A stretch of DNA of 12,113 nucleotides from Bacteroidota bacterium. GTDB taxonomy: Bacteria > Bacteroidota > Bacteroidia > Bacteroidales > VadinHA17. The position numbers were made by a program, and so were the translations under genes. The notes under the pieces are model-generated. The model made no database searches, was not told the origin of the DNA, and was given only the letters and a program-made list of their open reading frames with translations. Positions 1 through 8,011 of this stretch are shown piece by piece. The stretch lies in contig JAUWPX010000012.1 of the NCBI GenBank assembly GCA_030611395.1, positions 1 to 12,113 on the forward strand. Reading direction: 5' to 3'. Position 1 is the first letter of the stretch; each line of letters starts with the position of its first letter.

Positions 1-2915
1 TTCGTTACATGTCCGATATGCAACTCTTCCGGCAAATACCCTTGCCAGAGTTTATTAAACATTTCGCGGGTTATCTGCCCATGAATTTTACTAACACCAT
101 TTATTTCCTGTGATAAAGCAGCGGCAAGGAAGCTCATATTAAACTTCTCCTGCCTGTCTTCCTTATTGGTTCTGCCGAAAGACATTAATTCATCCCAGGA
201 AATATTAAGACGTTCGGGATAGTGTGCAATATAAGTTCGCAGCAAATCTTCATCAAACGCATCATGTCCGGCCGGTACCGGGGTATGAGTAGTAAAAAGG
301 GTTGAGCTTCTAACGATTTCCAATGCTTCATTAAAGGTAAATTTATTCCGGACAATCAAATTTTTCAATCTTTCCAATCCAATAAAAGCTGAATGCCCTT
401 CATTACTATGAAACAAATCGGGTGTTATCCCTAATTTGTGTAAAGCCCTGATTCCTCCAATTCCAAGCAAAAGTTCCTGCTTCAGACGATTTTCATTATC
501 TCCTCCATATAAATGATGGGTAATATTACGATCTCCCTCCACATTAGCTTCAAGATCAGTATCAAGAAGGTAAAGAGTAACTTTCCCTATTTTAACCTCC
601 CATATCCTGGCAGTAAGAGTCCTTCCGGGGAAAATTAATGATATGGTTTCCCAGTTTCCGTCTGCATCTTTTACAGGTGAAACAGGACATTTTGCAAATG
701 ATTGAGCCTCATAAGATGCTTGTTGTTCACCGTTAAGAGAAAGAATTTGTTTAAAAAAACCATATTTATATAATAACCCGATACCTACAATATCAAAACA
801 AGAATCACTAGCTTCCTTAAGAAAGTCACCTGCAAGAATACCAAGACCTCCTGAAAATATTTTTAAAGTGTTGTGCAAACCATATTCCATACTAAAATAT
901 GCTACTTTGGGTTGGTTTTCATTAGGCTTCCGGTTTAAATAAAGCTGGAATTCCTGATAAACCTTATCCAGTTTTGCCATAAATTCTGAATCTTTCTCTA
1001 AAGCCAACAGCCTTTTGTGACCAACCTTTTCAAGCAAAACAATTGGATTAAACAGGCATTCTTCCCATAATACCGGATTAATAATTTTAAAAAGATCTTC
1101 AGCTTCATGGTTCCATGACCACCATAAGTTTTTCGACAGTATATTGAGTCTCTCCAGTTTCTGGGGTAATTTAGATTCAATATATAATTTATTCCAAACC
1201 GGCATCGAGACTTGCGGGGAGCTAATTTTAACCGGATCTGATTTCTCCCCAAGGAACATTTGTCTTGTATCAGATTCTTTCATAACTTTTTTCAAAGCAA
1301 TACTAAATGCTTCGTGATAATATTTGATAAGGTTTTCCCATAAAGCAATTTTCGAAATTTCGTAAGCTTTTTTTCGTGCCTTTTCAACATCTTCTTCTGA
1401 AAGTCCTGAAAAATATTCCATATGACGGAAGATAGCATCAACTACATTTTCATAATCATCATCCTTCCTTTCAACAACAACAATCCCGTTACCTTTATCC
1501 TTAACCTTATTATTCACCCAACGGCCAAATCCTGCCAGCGAAGTAGTAATAGTAGGTACATGGAAAGCCAGACTTTCTAACGGAGTATATCCCCAGGGCT
1601 CGTAATATGAAGGGAATACAGTAATATCAAAACCAATCAGTAAATCATAATAACTCATATCAAAAATCCCATCCTTCCCATTTAAATAAGAAGGAACAAA
1701 AATGATTTTCACCCTCTCTTCCTGCCTGTTTTTCAATCCTCCCATTTTTATTTTCTTCAGTACAGGATCAAAGTCAGAATCATACAAATTATGAGTAAGA
1801 TAAGGATCTTCATTTTGAAAATTATTTGAAGGATTATCTATTTTTTCTAAAACTTCCCTTCTGAAACCTTTATGATTCGCGGGGATCAAAACAAAAGCAA
1901 TAACATCTTTTGTTAAACTATCCGATTGATTTAGTTTTGAAAGTGCATCAATATATACGTCAATACCTTTATTTTTATACTCGTATCGTCCACTAATTGC
2001 CGTAAAAATGCTATTCTCCGGAACTTCATATCCTAAAAGAGCATTTGTTACACTAATTAATTTCTTCCGGGCTTGTTTTCTTTTACTTATGAACTCATTG
2101 TTTGGCGGCACATAAGTGTCCTCAAAACCATTTGGCGTAATTATATCCACCTCCTTACCCAGAAATTGCAAACATTCTTTCGCTGTTATTTCACTAACTG
2201 TTGTAAAAACATCTGCCGTCTGAGCAGAAACTTTCTCAAGAGAATGTTTGGAAATTACGTTGAATTCCCGCGCAACCCGGGAATCATTATATTGTTGCAA
2301 TTGACTATATAATGGCTTATTATTTCCTGCAATAGTTCGTCCCAGCACTGTAGCATGAGTTGTAAAAACAGTAGCCACCCATGGAACTTTCTCATTCAGA
2401 TACAAAATACCGATCCCTGTCATCCATTCATGGAATTGGGCAACAATCTTATCCTGAGGATCCTGGTTAAAGTTCACAAAACTCTCAATTACTTTAGCAG
2501 CAGCATATCCAAATAGTGCAGGTTCAATATAGTCCCACTGACCGGAAATAGAATCAAGCTTATATGTCTCCCAAAACTCTTTAAATATTTCATCTTTTTC
2601 AGGAAAAAATGATGTGAAATCTACCAGGACTGCTACCGGTTTTCCGGTAATATTCCATCTGCCAATTTTAAGTCTTAAGCCTTCATCCCAGGCTTTCATT
2701 CGCCATGCCTTAAACAGCTTAGTATCTTCGGTAAATTCAGGATTGCCATTTTCGTCCCTCCAAATATCAGGACCAATAAGTATATAATGATTGTTTAACT
2801 CTTTGGCTAAAGCTGAAGTTTTAGTTGAAATAACCGTATGAATTCCACCAACTTTATTACATACTTCCCAGCTGGTTTCAAACAAATAATCGGGTTTAAC
2901 TATACTATCGTTCAT
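1..2915 (-). CDS. Glycogen synthase (GT3) fused to alpha-glucan phosphorylase (DUF3417-GT35); 3' end beyond window
   Basis: This is one open frame of 971 codons from ATG at 2915-2913 to the left edge; I checked every codon and found no stop. Residues 1 to about 545 are a GT3 (eukaryote-type) glycogen synthase, which extends alpha-1,4-glucan from a nucleotide-glucose donor. It has NKVGGIHTV at 20-28 (donor loop) and the E-X7-E motif YEPWGYTPLE with E439 and E447. After a linker of about 40 residues comes DUF3417 (LWWSWNHEAEDLF near 597-609). The N-terminal half of a GT35 phosphorylase follows, with YFSMEYGL at 673-680, SGGLGILAGD shortly after, HSNEGHSAF at 836-844 and THTPVPAGHDAF near 870. 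The family releases glucose-1-phosphate using pyridoxal phosphate; the PLP lysine would lie in the missing part, perhaps 400-450 residues. No signal peptide is present, so it is cytoplasmic. It is the last gene of the minus-strand glucan cluster. Module identity is strong; donor specificity cannot be read. Confidence 0.93.
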   Translation of the reverse strand, partial: MNDSIVKPDYLFETSWEVCNKVGGIHTVISTKTSALAKELNNHYILIGPDIWRDENGNPEFTEDTKLFKAWRMKAWDEGLRLKIGRWNITGKPVAVLVDFTSFFPEKDEIFKEFWETYKLDSISGQWDYIEPALFGYAAAKVIESFVNFNQDPQDKIVAQFHEWMTGIGILYLNEKVPWVATVFTTHATVLGRTIAGNNKPLYSQLQQYNDSRVAREFNVISKHSLEKVSAQTADVFTTVSEITAKECLQFLGKEVDIITPNGFEDTYVPPNNEFISKRKQARKKLISVTNALLGYEVPENSIFTAISGRYEYKNKGIDVYIDALSKLNQSDSLTKDVIAFVLIPANHKGFRREVLEKIDNPSNNFQNEDPYLTHNLYDSDFDPVLKKIKMGGLKNRQEERVKIIFVPSYLNGKDGIFDMSYYDLLIGFDITVFPSYYEPWGYTPLESLAFHVPTITTSLAGFGRWVNNKVKDKGNGIVVVERKDDDYENVVDAIFRHMEYFSGLSEEDVEKARKKAYEISKIALWENLIKYYHEAFSIALKKVMKESDTRQMFLGEKSDPVKISSPQVSMPVWNKLYIESKLPQKLERLNILSKNLWWSWNHEAEDLFKIINPVLWEECLFNPIVLLEKVGHKRLLALEKDSEFMAKLDKVYQEFQLYLNRKPNENQPKVAYFSMEYGLHNTLKIFSGGLGILAGDFLKEASDSCFDIVGIGLLYKYGFFKQILSLNGEQQASYEAQSFAKCPVSPVKDADGNWETISLIFPGRTLTARIWEVKIGKVTLYLLDTDLEANVEGDRNITHHLYGGDNENRLKQELLLGIGGIRALHKLGITPDLFHSNEGHSAFIGLERLKNLIVRNKFTFNEALEIVRSSTLFTTHTPVPAGHDAFDEDLLRTYIAHYPERLNISWDELMSFGRTNKEDRQEKFNMSFLAAALSQEINGVSKIHGQITREMFNKLWQGYLPEELHIGHVT

Positions 2916-2944
2916 ATTTATAATGTTAAAAATGTATATCTAAC

Positions 2945-2961
2945 CTGCATTATTCATGCAG
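2945..2961 (-). promoter_or_regulatory. Perfect inverted repeat in the leader of the synthase-phosphorylase gene
   Basis: CTGCAT and ATGCAG arms of six bases flank a five-base spacer, 30 bases before the ATG at 2915. It could be a small operator or a weak RNA hairpin in the 5' leader. The arms are short, so chance is possible. No clear TAnnTTTG -7 box could be placed between the upstream terminator-like hairpin and this start. Confidence 0.3.
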
Positions 2962-2966
2962 TAGAC

Positions 2967-3008
2967 AAAAAATAAAAGATAATCCACCTTCGCTGAAGCT
3001 ATGGTGGA
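2967..3008 (-). terminator. Terminator-like hairpin with T-rich tail after the GH57 gene
   Basis: Read on the minus strand, TCCACC pairs with GGTGGA (arms 3008-3003 and 2988-2983). An inner CTTC/GAAG pairing can form around an AGC loop. The T-rich run TTATCTTTTATTTTTT follows (2982-2967). It begins 20 bases after the GH57 stop, where an intrinsic terminator is expected. It would partly or fully separate the synthase-phosphorylase gene from the upstream genes. The arm and loop composition also resembles short hairpin repeats that occur scattered in some bacterial genomes, but the window holds only one copy. Confidence 0.5.
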
Positions 3009-3028
3009 CAAAGAAAATAAAAAGTTCT

Positions 3029-4450
3029 TTACTTTTTCTTAACCCTGCTGACTTTTGTGCTTTTTCTTCCGGTTTTTGAAATACCTGGAGTTTTAGTTTT
3101 TCCAGGAGTTGCTTTAGATGAAGCTTTTTTAGTCCCGGGGGGTTTTGGTTTAGATATGTTGAGTTTTAATTTATTAACCTCTGATATATATTTTTTAAGT
3201 AAACCTTCTTTTTCAGCAACAAGTATTCTCAACTTAGCCAGTTCTTTATCTGTATTTGTTTCAGGCATATCAGTATTTAATCTGACCTCAAAATCGCTCA
3301 GCACATTCATATAATTGATAAATGCCTCATAAGGTGATTCATAAGGATTAAAATACTCATGCACATCTCCGTCAGAAAAAAACTTGGTGCACATATAATA
3401 TAAATGGTCGCTTGTCTGCAGCCAATTCCAGTCTTCCAGAATTGCCGGGTCTTTGCACTTGCTAATCTTACCTGAAAGTGAATATAATTTATCAAAAGCT
3501 TCATTCTGGAGATCGTTTCCCAGCCAGGCTGTTAAATCTCTCTCTTCATCAGCCCATGAAATCGGATGTGGAACATGGATAGCCGAAACAGGTTGTAATT
3601 TTTCTGCTACATCCGAAGGTGTACTGAAGGTAAAGTTAGAATTATTAAAAACCGTTTCCGGAAGAAATTTCAGGAACTCAAAAATTCCTGTTTCATGCCA
3701 TTGATGTTCTCCAAAAGTTTCATAGTCCATAAATAGATTAACTACTTCTTCTTTTGGATCAATGTTATTCAACCAACCAACAAATTTCTCAGTAGTCAGA
3801 GGCCATTCTTCCCATGCTTTATTAGAAAAGCGAAAAGCAATATCGTCACTCAATTTAAAATTCTTAAGCAAAACTTTTAATCTGGGCTTAATGGCATTGC
3901 AATAGAGATAATTTGGACTTTTCCAGCCCAATACATGTTTAGCACCTTCCGTGAGCATTGCCTTATATCCCATTTCAGAAACCGTTGCACCTATTTCATC
4001 AGAATAAATTAACTCAGTATTCCTAAATACGGAAGGTGATTGATTAAAGTGTTTTTCAATTTTCTGACTATGAGTTTTTACTTGTTCGCAAAATGCTTGT
4101 TTATCTTTTAGCGCCACAAGCGAATGAGCATTTGTTTCTGCAAGAAACTCAACAGACCCTGACCCGGCGAGTTTTTTGAATGATTCCAATACCTCTGGTG
4201 CATATAATTCAAACTGGTCAATTGCCACACCTGATAAGGAAAAGGCAACTTTAAATTTCCCATTATATTTCTGTATCAGATCAAATAAGATTTCATTAGC
4301 CGGAGAGTAACATTTCTCAATTATTTTCTTCATAACTGATTCATTCAGGTAATCATCGTAATAATAATGATCATTCCCTATGTTAAAAAACCGGTATTTT
4401 TTTAATCTGAAGGGTTGATGAACCTGGAAATACAGACAAATTGTTCTCAT
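3029..4450 (-). CDS. GH57 family alpha-amylase-type glycoside hydrolase with lysine-rich C-terminal tail
   Basis: This 473-residue cytoplasmic enzyme acts on alpha-1,4-glucan. Conserved GH57 regions appear in order: HQPFR at 11-15, the VEFLAET region at 100-106, the nucleophile region FRNTELIYSDEIG (E146), MDYETFGEHQW (D242 as expected acid/base), and the WADEERDLTAWLGND region at 299-313. GH57 includes alpha-amylases, 4-alpha-glucanotransferases and branching enzymes; length and motifs fit the short alpha-amylase-like group, but specificity is unproven. Residues about 401-431 form a probable coiled coil. Residues 434-473 are a disordered-looking tail with 13 Lys, 2 Arg and no acidic residue, rich in Pro, Gly, Ser and Thr, with recurring TPG. 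The gene lies 46 bases after the GT4 gene and 113 bases before the fusion gene on the same strand. No other start codon competes with the ATG at 4450. Confidence 0.92.
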   Translation of the reverse strand: MRTICLYFQVHQPFRLKKYRFFNIGNDHYYYDDYLNESVMKKIIEKCYSPANEILFDLIQKYNGKFKVAFSLSGVAIDQFELYAPEVLESFKKLAGSGSVEFLAETNAHSLVALKDKQAFCEQVKTHSQKIEKHFNQSPSVFRNTELIYSDEIGATVSEMGYKAMLTEGAKHVLGWKSPNYLYCNAIKPRLKVLLKNFKLSDDIAFRFSNKAWEEWPLTTEKFVGWLNNIDPKEEVVNLFMDYETFGEHQWHETGIFEFLKFLPETVFNNSNFTFSTPSDVAEKLQPVSAIHVPHPISWADEERDLTAWLGNDLQNEAFDKLYSLSGKISKCKDPAILEDWNWLQTSDHLYYMCTKFFSDGDVHEYFNPYESPYEAFINYMNVLSDFEVRLNTDMPETNTDKELAKLRILVAEKEGLLKKYISEVNKLKLNISKPKPPGTKKASSKATPGKTKTPGISKTGRKSTKVSRVKKK

Positions 4451-4496
4451 AAAAAAATTAATTACTTATCAATAATTTGTATTTATTACTCCCTTA

Positions 4497-5789
4497 TCAA
4501 TTTAAAGAAAGCGCCTTTTCGTAAACCTCCTTTACTTTCAATGCTGAATTCTCCCAACTTAGTTCATCTACTTCCTTTTTGCCATAATTTTTAAACATCT
4601 TTGTTAAAGCAGGATATTTTAAGATACCATAAATTGAATCTGCTATCGCATCAATATCCCAGAAATCCGTTTTAATCGCATGAGTAAGAATCTCAGCTAC
4701 TCCCGATTGATTTGAGATAATAACCGGAACATTAGATTGCAAAGCTTCAAGCGGGGATATTCCAAATGGTTCCGTGACAGAGGGCATAATATAAACATCA
4801 CTCAAACGAAGCATTTCATAAACATCATCACCTTTTAAGAAACCTGTAAAGTTAAATTTATTTGTGATTCCCAACCTGGCAGTCATTAATATCATTTTGT
4901 TCATCATATCACCACTTCCAGCCATAACAAAACGAACATTATCCAATTTTTGTAATATCTTACTTGCTGCCAGAATGAAATATTCAGGGCCTTTCTGAAA
5001 AGTAATCCTACCCAAAAAAGTAACTATCTTTTCATCAGTGCCTTTTTTATATTTTGCTTTCTCAATTTCATTTAGCGGTTCCACTGCATTATAGACTGTA
5101 AAAACTTTGGCGGGGTTGATATGATATTTATTAATTACCGTATCACGCGTAAGGTTACTCACCGTAATAATCAAATCGGCAATATCCATTCCCTTTTTTT
5201 CAATTGCATAAACATCGGGATTAACCTTCCCTCCACTCCTGTCAAAATCGGTAGCATGCACATGTATAACAAGTGGCTTCCCGGAAACCTCTTTTGCTGC
5301 AATTCCGGCAGGATAGGCCAGCCAGTCATGAGCATGAATCAGATCAAACTCGCTTTCTTCCGCGATTATAGAAGCTACAACGGAGTAATTTGCAATTTCT
5401 GTTAACAGATCAGGACCATATTTGCCTGAAAATGATATTTTCCCTTCGCTGTTTACCTGAATGAATTTATAACTTCCTGAAACTTCTTTTTTCGATAATC
5501 GCCAGAAATCCTCAGGATCAACATAAGGAACAATATTCGATTTCACTTCCAGATAATCCATTGCCTTACTAAAGTTCTTTAAATTGATCTTCCTTTTTGT
5601 GATCTGAATATCTCCTGCTCCGAGAAGCTTAACTGACCTCTGATCCTCATCCCCGTATGCTTTAGGAACGACAAAAGTAACATCAACATCCTTGATCCTG
5701 GAAAGTCCTTTTGTTAATCCATAACTGGCAGTACCTAATCCACCTGAAATATGCGGAGGAAATTCCCAACCAAACATTAAAACTTTCAT
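4497..5789 (-). CDS. GT4-type glycosyltransferase of the alpha-glucan cluster
   Basis: This is a 430-residue cytoplasmic GT-B fold glycosyltransferase. The N-terminus MKVLMFGWEFPPHISGGLGT matches the acceptor/donor loop of GT4 and starch-synthase-like enzymes. HAHDWLAYPAG lies at 152-162, and GRITFQKGPEY at 260-270 supplies the R261/K266 pair that contacts the nucleotide-sugar phosphates in related enzymes. TEPFGISPLE at 339-348 carries the E-X7-E pair E340/E348 of retaining GT4 enzymes. Its place between debranching and GH57 genes suggests a role in alpha-glucan synthesis or priming, but GT4 donors and acceptors are diverse, so the substrate is inferred only from context. A purine-rich AGGAA lies just before the ATG. 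The stop at 4497 is 46 bases from the GH57 start, consistent with one transcript. Confidence 0.88.
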   Translation of the reverse strand: MKVLMFGWEFPPHISGGLGTASYGLTKGLSRIKDVDVTFVVPKAYGDEDQRSVKLLGAGDIQITKRKINLKNFSKAMDYLEVKSNIVPYVDPEDFWRLSKKEVSGSYKFIQVNSEGKISFSGKYGPDLLTEIANYSVVASIIAEESEFDLIHAHDWLAYPAGIAAKEVSGKPLVIHVHATDFDRSGGKVNPDVYAIEKKGMDIADLIITVSNLTRDTVINKYHINPAKVFTVYNAVEPLNEIEKAKYKKGTDEKIVTFLGRITFQKGPEYFILAASKILQKLDNVRFVMAGSGDMMNKMILMTARLGITNKFNFTGFLKGDDVYEMLRLSDVYIMPSVTEPFGISPLEALQSNVPVIISNQSGVAEILTHAIKTDFWDIDAIADSIYGILKYPALTKMFKNYGKKEVDELSWENSALKVKEVYEKALSLN

Positions 5790-5835
5790 ATTTCCTGTTT
5801 TTACTACGAGCTGTACTAAATTATATATTATCTAT

Positions 5836-5855
5836 CTGGTATTCCAGTATACCAG
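5836..5855 (-). promoter_or_regulatory. Short hairpin between debranching enzyme and GT4 genes
   Basis: CTGGTAT and ATACCAG are perfect seven-base arms around a six-base loop, in the 71-base gap 5 bases after the debranching gene stop. On the minus strand it is followed by mixed AT sequence rather than a T run, so an intrinsic terminator is unlikely. An RNA processing or 3'-end stabilising hairpin inside the operon mRNA is a reasonable guess. Confidence 0.3.
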
Positions 5856-5860
5856 GAAGG

Positions 5861-7798
5861 TTACTTGTATTTTTCAATCAATCTCATTATTCTCAAAATT
5901 TCAGCAACACTCCATGCCTGTGAAATTGCTCCTTTTGGCTTATGTGGAGGGTTTCCATCATAAATCTCAGAAATTGAACTAATTCCATGTTCACACATAA
6001 CCTCTTCAAATCCTTCAATCAATTTGCTCACGAATTCAACTCCTCTTTCCTTATGTAATTTTAAATAACCTTCACAAAAGTGGCCCAGCAGCCATGGCCA
6101 GACTGTTCCCTGATGATATGCCTTATCTCTCTGTTCCTGATTTCCCTCATATACACCTTTATAATCCGGTGATTTTGGCGATAATGTACGTAATCCCCTG
6201 GGAGTCATTAATTCTTTTTTAATTCTCTCTAATACCTGTCCTTTTATTTCATCATTTAAAGGACTGTATTTCAACGAAACGGCAAACACCTGATTTGGTC
6301 TTACAGAAAAATTTTTATATTCACCATCTACATAATCCGCGAGATAAGATTCTTCAGGACAATAAAAAGTTTCTAAAAATGATTCCCTTATTGTCTCAGG
6401 AATATTTTTCCATGATTCAATAAATTTTTCATCCTTTGCTTTTTCGGCAAGCTCAAGACTAAACATTACAGCATTATACCACAATGCATTTATTTCAACA
6501 GCATATCCTTTCCTCTGTGTTACAGGTTTCCCATCTACAATCGCGTCCATCCAGGTCAAAGCCTTTCCCTCTTCACCAGCATATATTAATCCGTTCTGCA
6601 TTTTAATATTATAGCCCGTCCCGTTACGGTATGCATTAAGAATAGATTTTAAAGCAGGCCCATATCTTTTCCATACAGAAATATCATTGTTTATGTATTC
6701 AGCGTATTTCTGAACAACCCAGGAGAACCATAAAGGAGCATCCACTGAATTATAAGACAGATCGTTTTCACTCCCCATATTCGGAAAAAGTCCATTTTTC
6801 AACATCGAAATTTGTGTGTCCAGTACCTCTTTGCAGGTTTCGGGATCATCTAAGGAAAGGGTTAAACCGGGTAACGAAACAAAAGTATCCCGGCCCCAGG
6901 AATCAAACCATGGAAATCCGGCTATTACTTCTGTTCTCCCCTTTCTTCTTACAATAAATTGTTGTGCGGCATTGATAAGACAGTTCTTAAAATCGCTTCT
7001 GGGAACTCTCTTATTTTCTTCCATCATAAATTTTCTTTTCAATCCTGTCGGATTAACTTCGACTGTACTTCCTGAAAAAATAATGCTTTCGCCATTTTTT
7101 ATCGCCATTTCAAAGTACCCCGGCACAAAAAGATCCTCTTTATAATCATACCCCCGGGCCTGTTCTTCCGCATATTCGATATTGTAGTACCACTCCGGTA
7201 CGGGAACAAATTCCGGGGTTTTAGAAAATTGCATATGAAGATAAGGGTAATTAGCATATAATTTCGATTTTATGCCGTTGGTAATAAATTCAATTTTTGT
7301 ATTCGCATCCATATTTGCTTTACTCAAAGAATGTATATTTCTGAAAGCCAGAAACGGTTTAAACCGTAGCCGGGTTTCAGAATGACTCTCCAGCAAAGTA
7401 TACCTTATAAGTATCTGTTCCGTGTTCTCAACCAGCAATCTTTCTTTACTCAATACAACTCCACCAACCCGGATAATTGTTCTGGGAATTGTTTCAGTTT
7501 CAAAATCCCTGACATATTTATGCCCTCCGGGGTCATAAATGTTTCCCTGGTATTTGTGAATCCCAATATTAAACTCTTTTTCATGTTGAATAATAGTTTC
7601 ATCTAAAGAAGATAATAATACATGCTTACCGCCAATTTGTTCAACAGGACATATTAATAAACCATGATATTTTCTTGTATTGCACCCTACAATGGTTATG
7701 TTTACAAATGCACCTGCCCTGTTTGATCTCAATATCTCTTTACTGAGAGAATATTCCAGGTTAATTAATTGTTGTTTATCGAATTTGAGGTAGTTCAT
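5861..7798 (-). CDS. Glycogen debranching enzyme (amylo-alpha-1,6-glucosidase, GDE_N-GDE_C)
   Basis: This is a 645-residue cytoplasmic enzyme that cleaves alpha-1,6 branch points of glycogen or limit dextrins. Residues about 1-225 are the GDE_N beta-sandwich domain, with NRAGAF then TIVGCNTRKYHGLL near 26-48. The rest is the (alpha/alpha)6 GDE_C domain. It contains GFPWFDSWGRDTFVSLPGL from 294, LTWMDA then VEINALWYNA near 414-443, AYHQGTVWPWLLGHF from 560 and SEIYDG at 610-615; all are hallmarks of bacterial amylo-alpha-1,6-glucosidases. I chose the ATG at 7798, where MNYLKFDKQQL matches my memory of the usual N-terminus. The frame stays open to an ATG at 7864, but the 22 extra residues are aromatic and low-complexity. 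It is the first gene of the leftward cluster and supplies debranched chains to the phosphorylase encoded at its end. Confidence 0.93.
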   Translation of the reverse strand: MNYLKFDKQQLINLEYSLSKEILRSNRAGAFVNITIVGCNTRKYHGLLICPVEQIGGKHVLLSSLDETIIQHEKEFNIGIHKYQGNIYDPGGHKYVRDFETETIPRTIIRVGGVVLSKERLLVENTEQILIRYTLLESHSETRLRFKPFLAFRNIHSLSKANMDANTKIEFITNGIKSKLYANYPYLHMQFSKTPEFVPVPEWYYNIEYAEEQARGYDYKEDLFVPGYFEMAIKNGESIIFSGSTVEVNPTGLKRKFMMEENKRVPRSDFKNCLINAAQQFIVRRKGRTEVIAGFPWFDSWGRDTFVSLPGLTLSLDDPETCKEVLDTQISMLKNGLFPNMGSENDLSYNSVDAPLWFSWVVQKYAEYINNDISVWKRYGPALKSILNAYRNGTGYNIKMQNGLIYAGEEGKALTWMDAIVDGKPVTQRKGYAVEINALWYNAVMFSLELAEKAKDEKFIESWKNIPETIRESFLETFYCPEESYLADYVDGEYKNFSVRPNQVFAVSLKYSPLNDEIKGQVLERIKKELMTPRGLRTLSPKSPDYKGVYEGNQEQRDKAYHQGTVWPWLLGHFCEGYLKLHKERGVEFVSKLIEGFEEVMCEHGISSISEIYDGNPPHKPKGAISQAWSVAEILRIMRLIEKYK

Positions 7799-7986
7799 AG
7801 AAACAATCCGGTTGTTAAAATTTATAAAAATGTAATCTGAAAATTTCGTGAAATAACAGAACAAAATCGAAATTCATAAAAAGCGTACAAATGTCCGAAA
7901 TAAAAATGTGTTATTCAAATGGATAGAAGTATTTATTAAAAAAATAACGCGAATAGTACATGATGAATAAAACCACAAAATTTAAT

Positions 7987-7994
7987 TATCTTCG
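7987..7994 (+). promoter_or_regulatory. Candidate Bacteroidota -7 promoter element for the lipoprotein-lpxH genes
   Basis: TATCTTCG, followed by CA, differs at one position from the Bacteroidota -7 consensus TAnnTTTG. It lies about 104 bases before the ATG at 8098. No good TTG-type -33 box was found at the usual distance upstream, so this is tentative. Confidence 0.45.
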
Positions 7995-8011
7995 CAGGAT
8001 TAATAAAAAGC

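Noticed and set aside
998..1252. Minus-strand 84-codon frame inside the synthase-phosphorylase gene, suggesting the large gene might be broken there
   Set aside because: The main frame was read codon by codon through this stretch and has no stop; the short frame gives no family-like sequence and is a shadow.
3057..3314. Plus-strand 85-codon frame antisense to the GH57 tail
   Set aside because: Its composition merely mirrors the lysine/proline codons of the real gene; it has no start context or recognisable domain.
7799..7864. Longer N-terminus for the debranching enzyme from an ATG at 7864
   Set aside because: The extra 22 residues are aromatic, AT-driven and not a signal peptide, while the conserved protein starts at the ATG at 7798.
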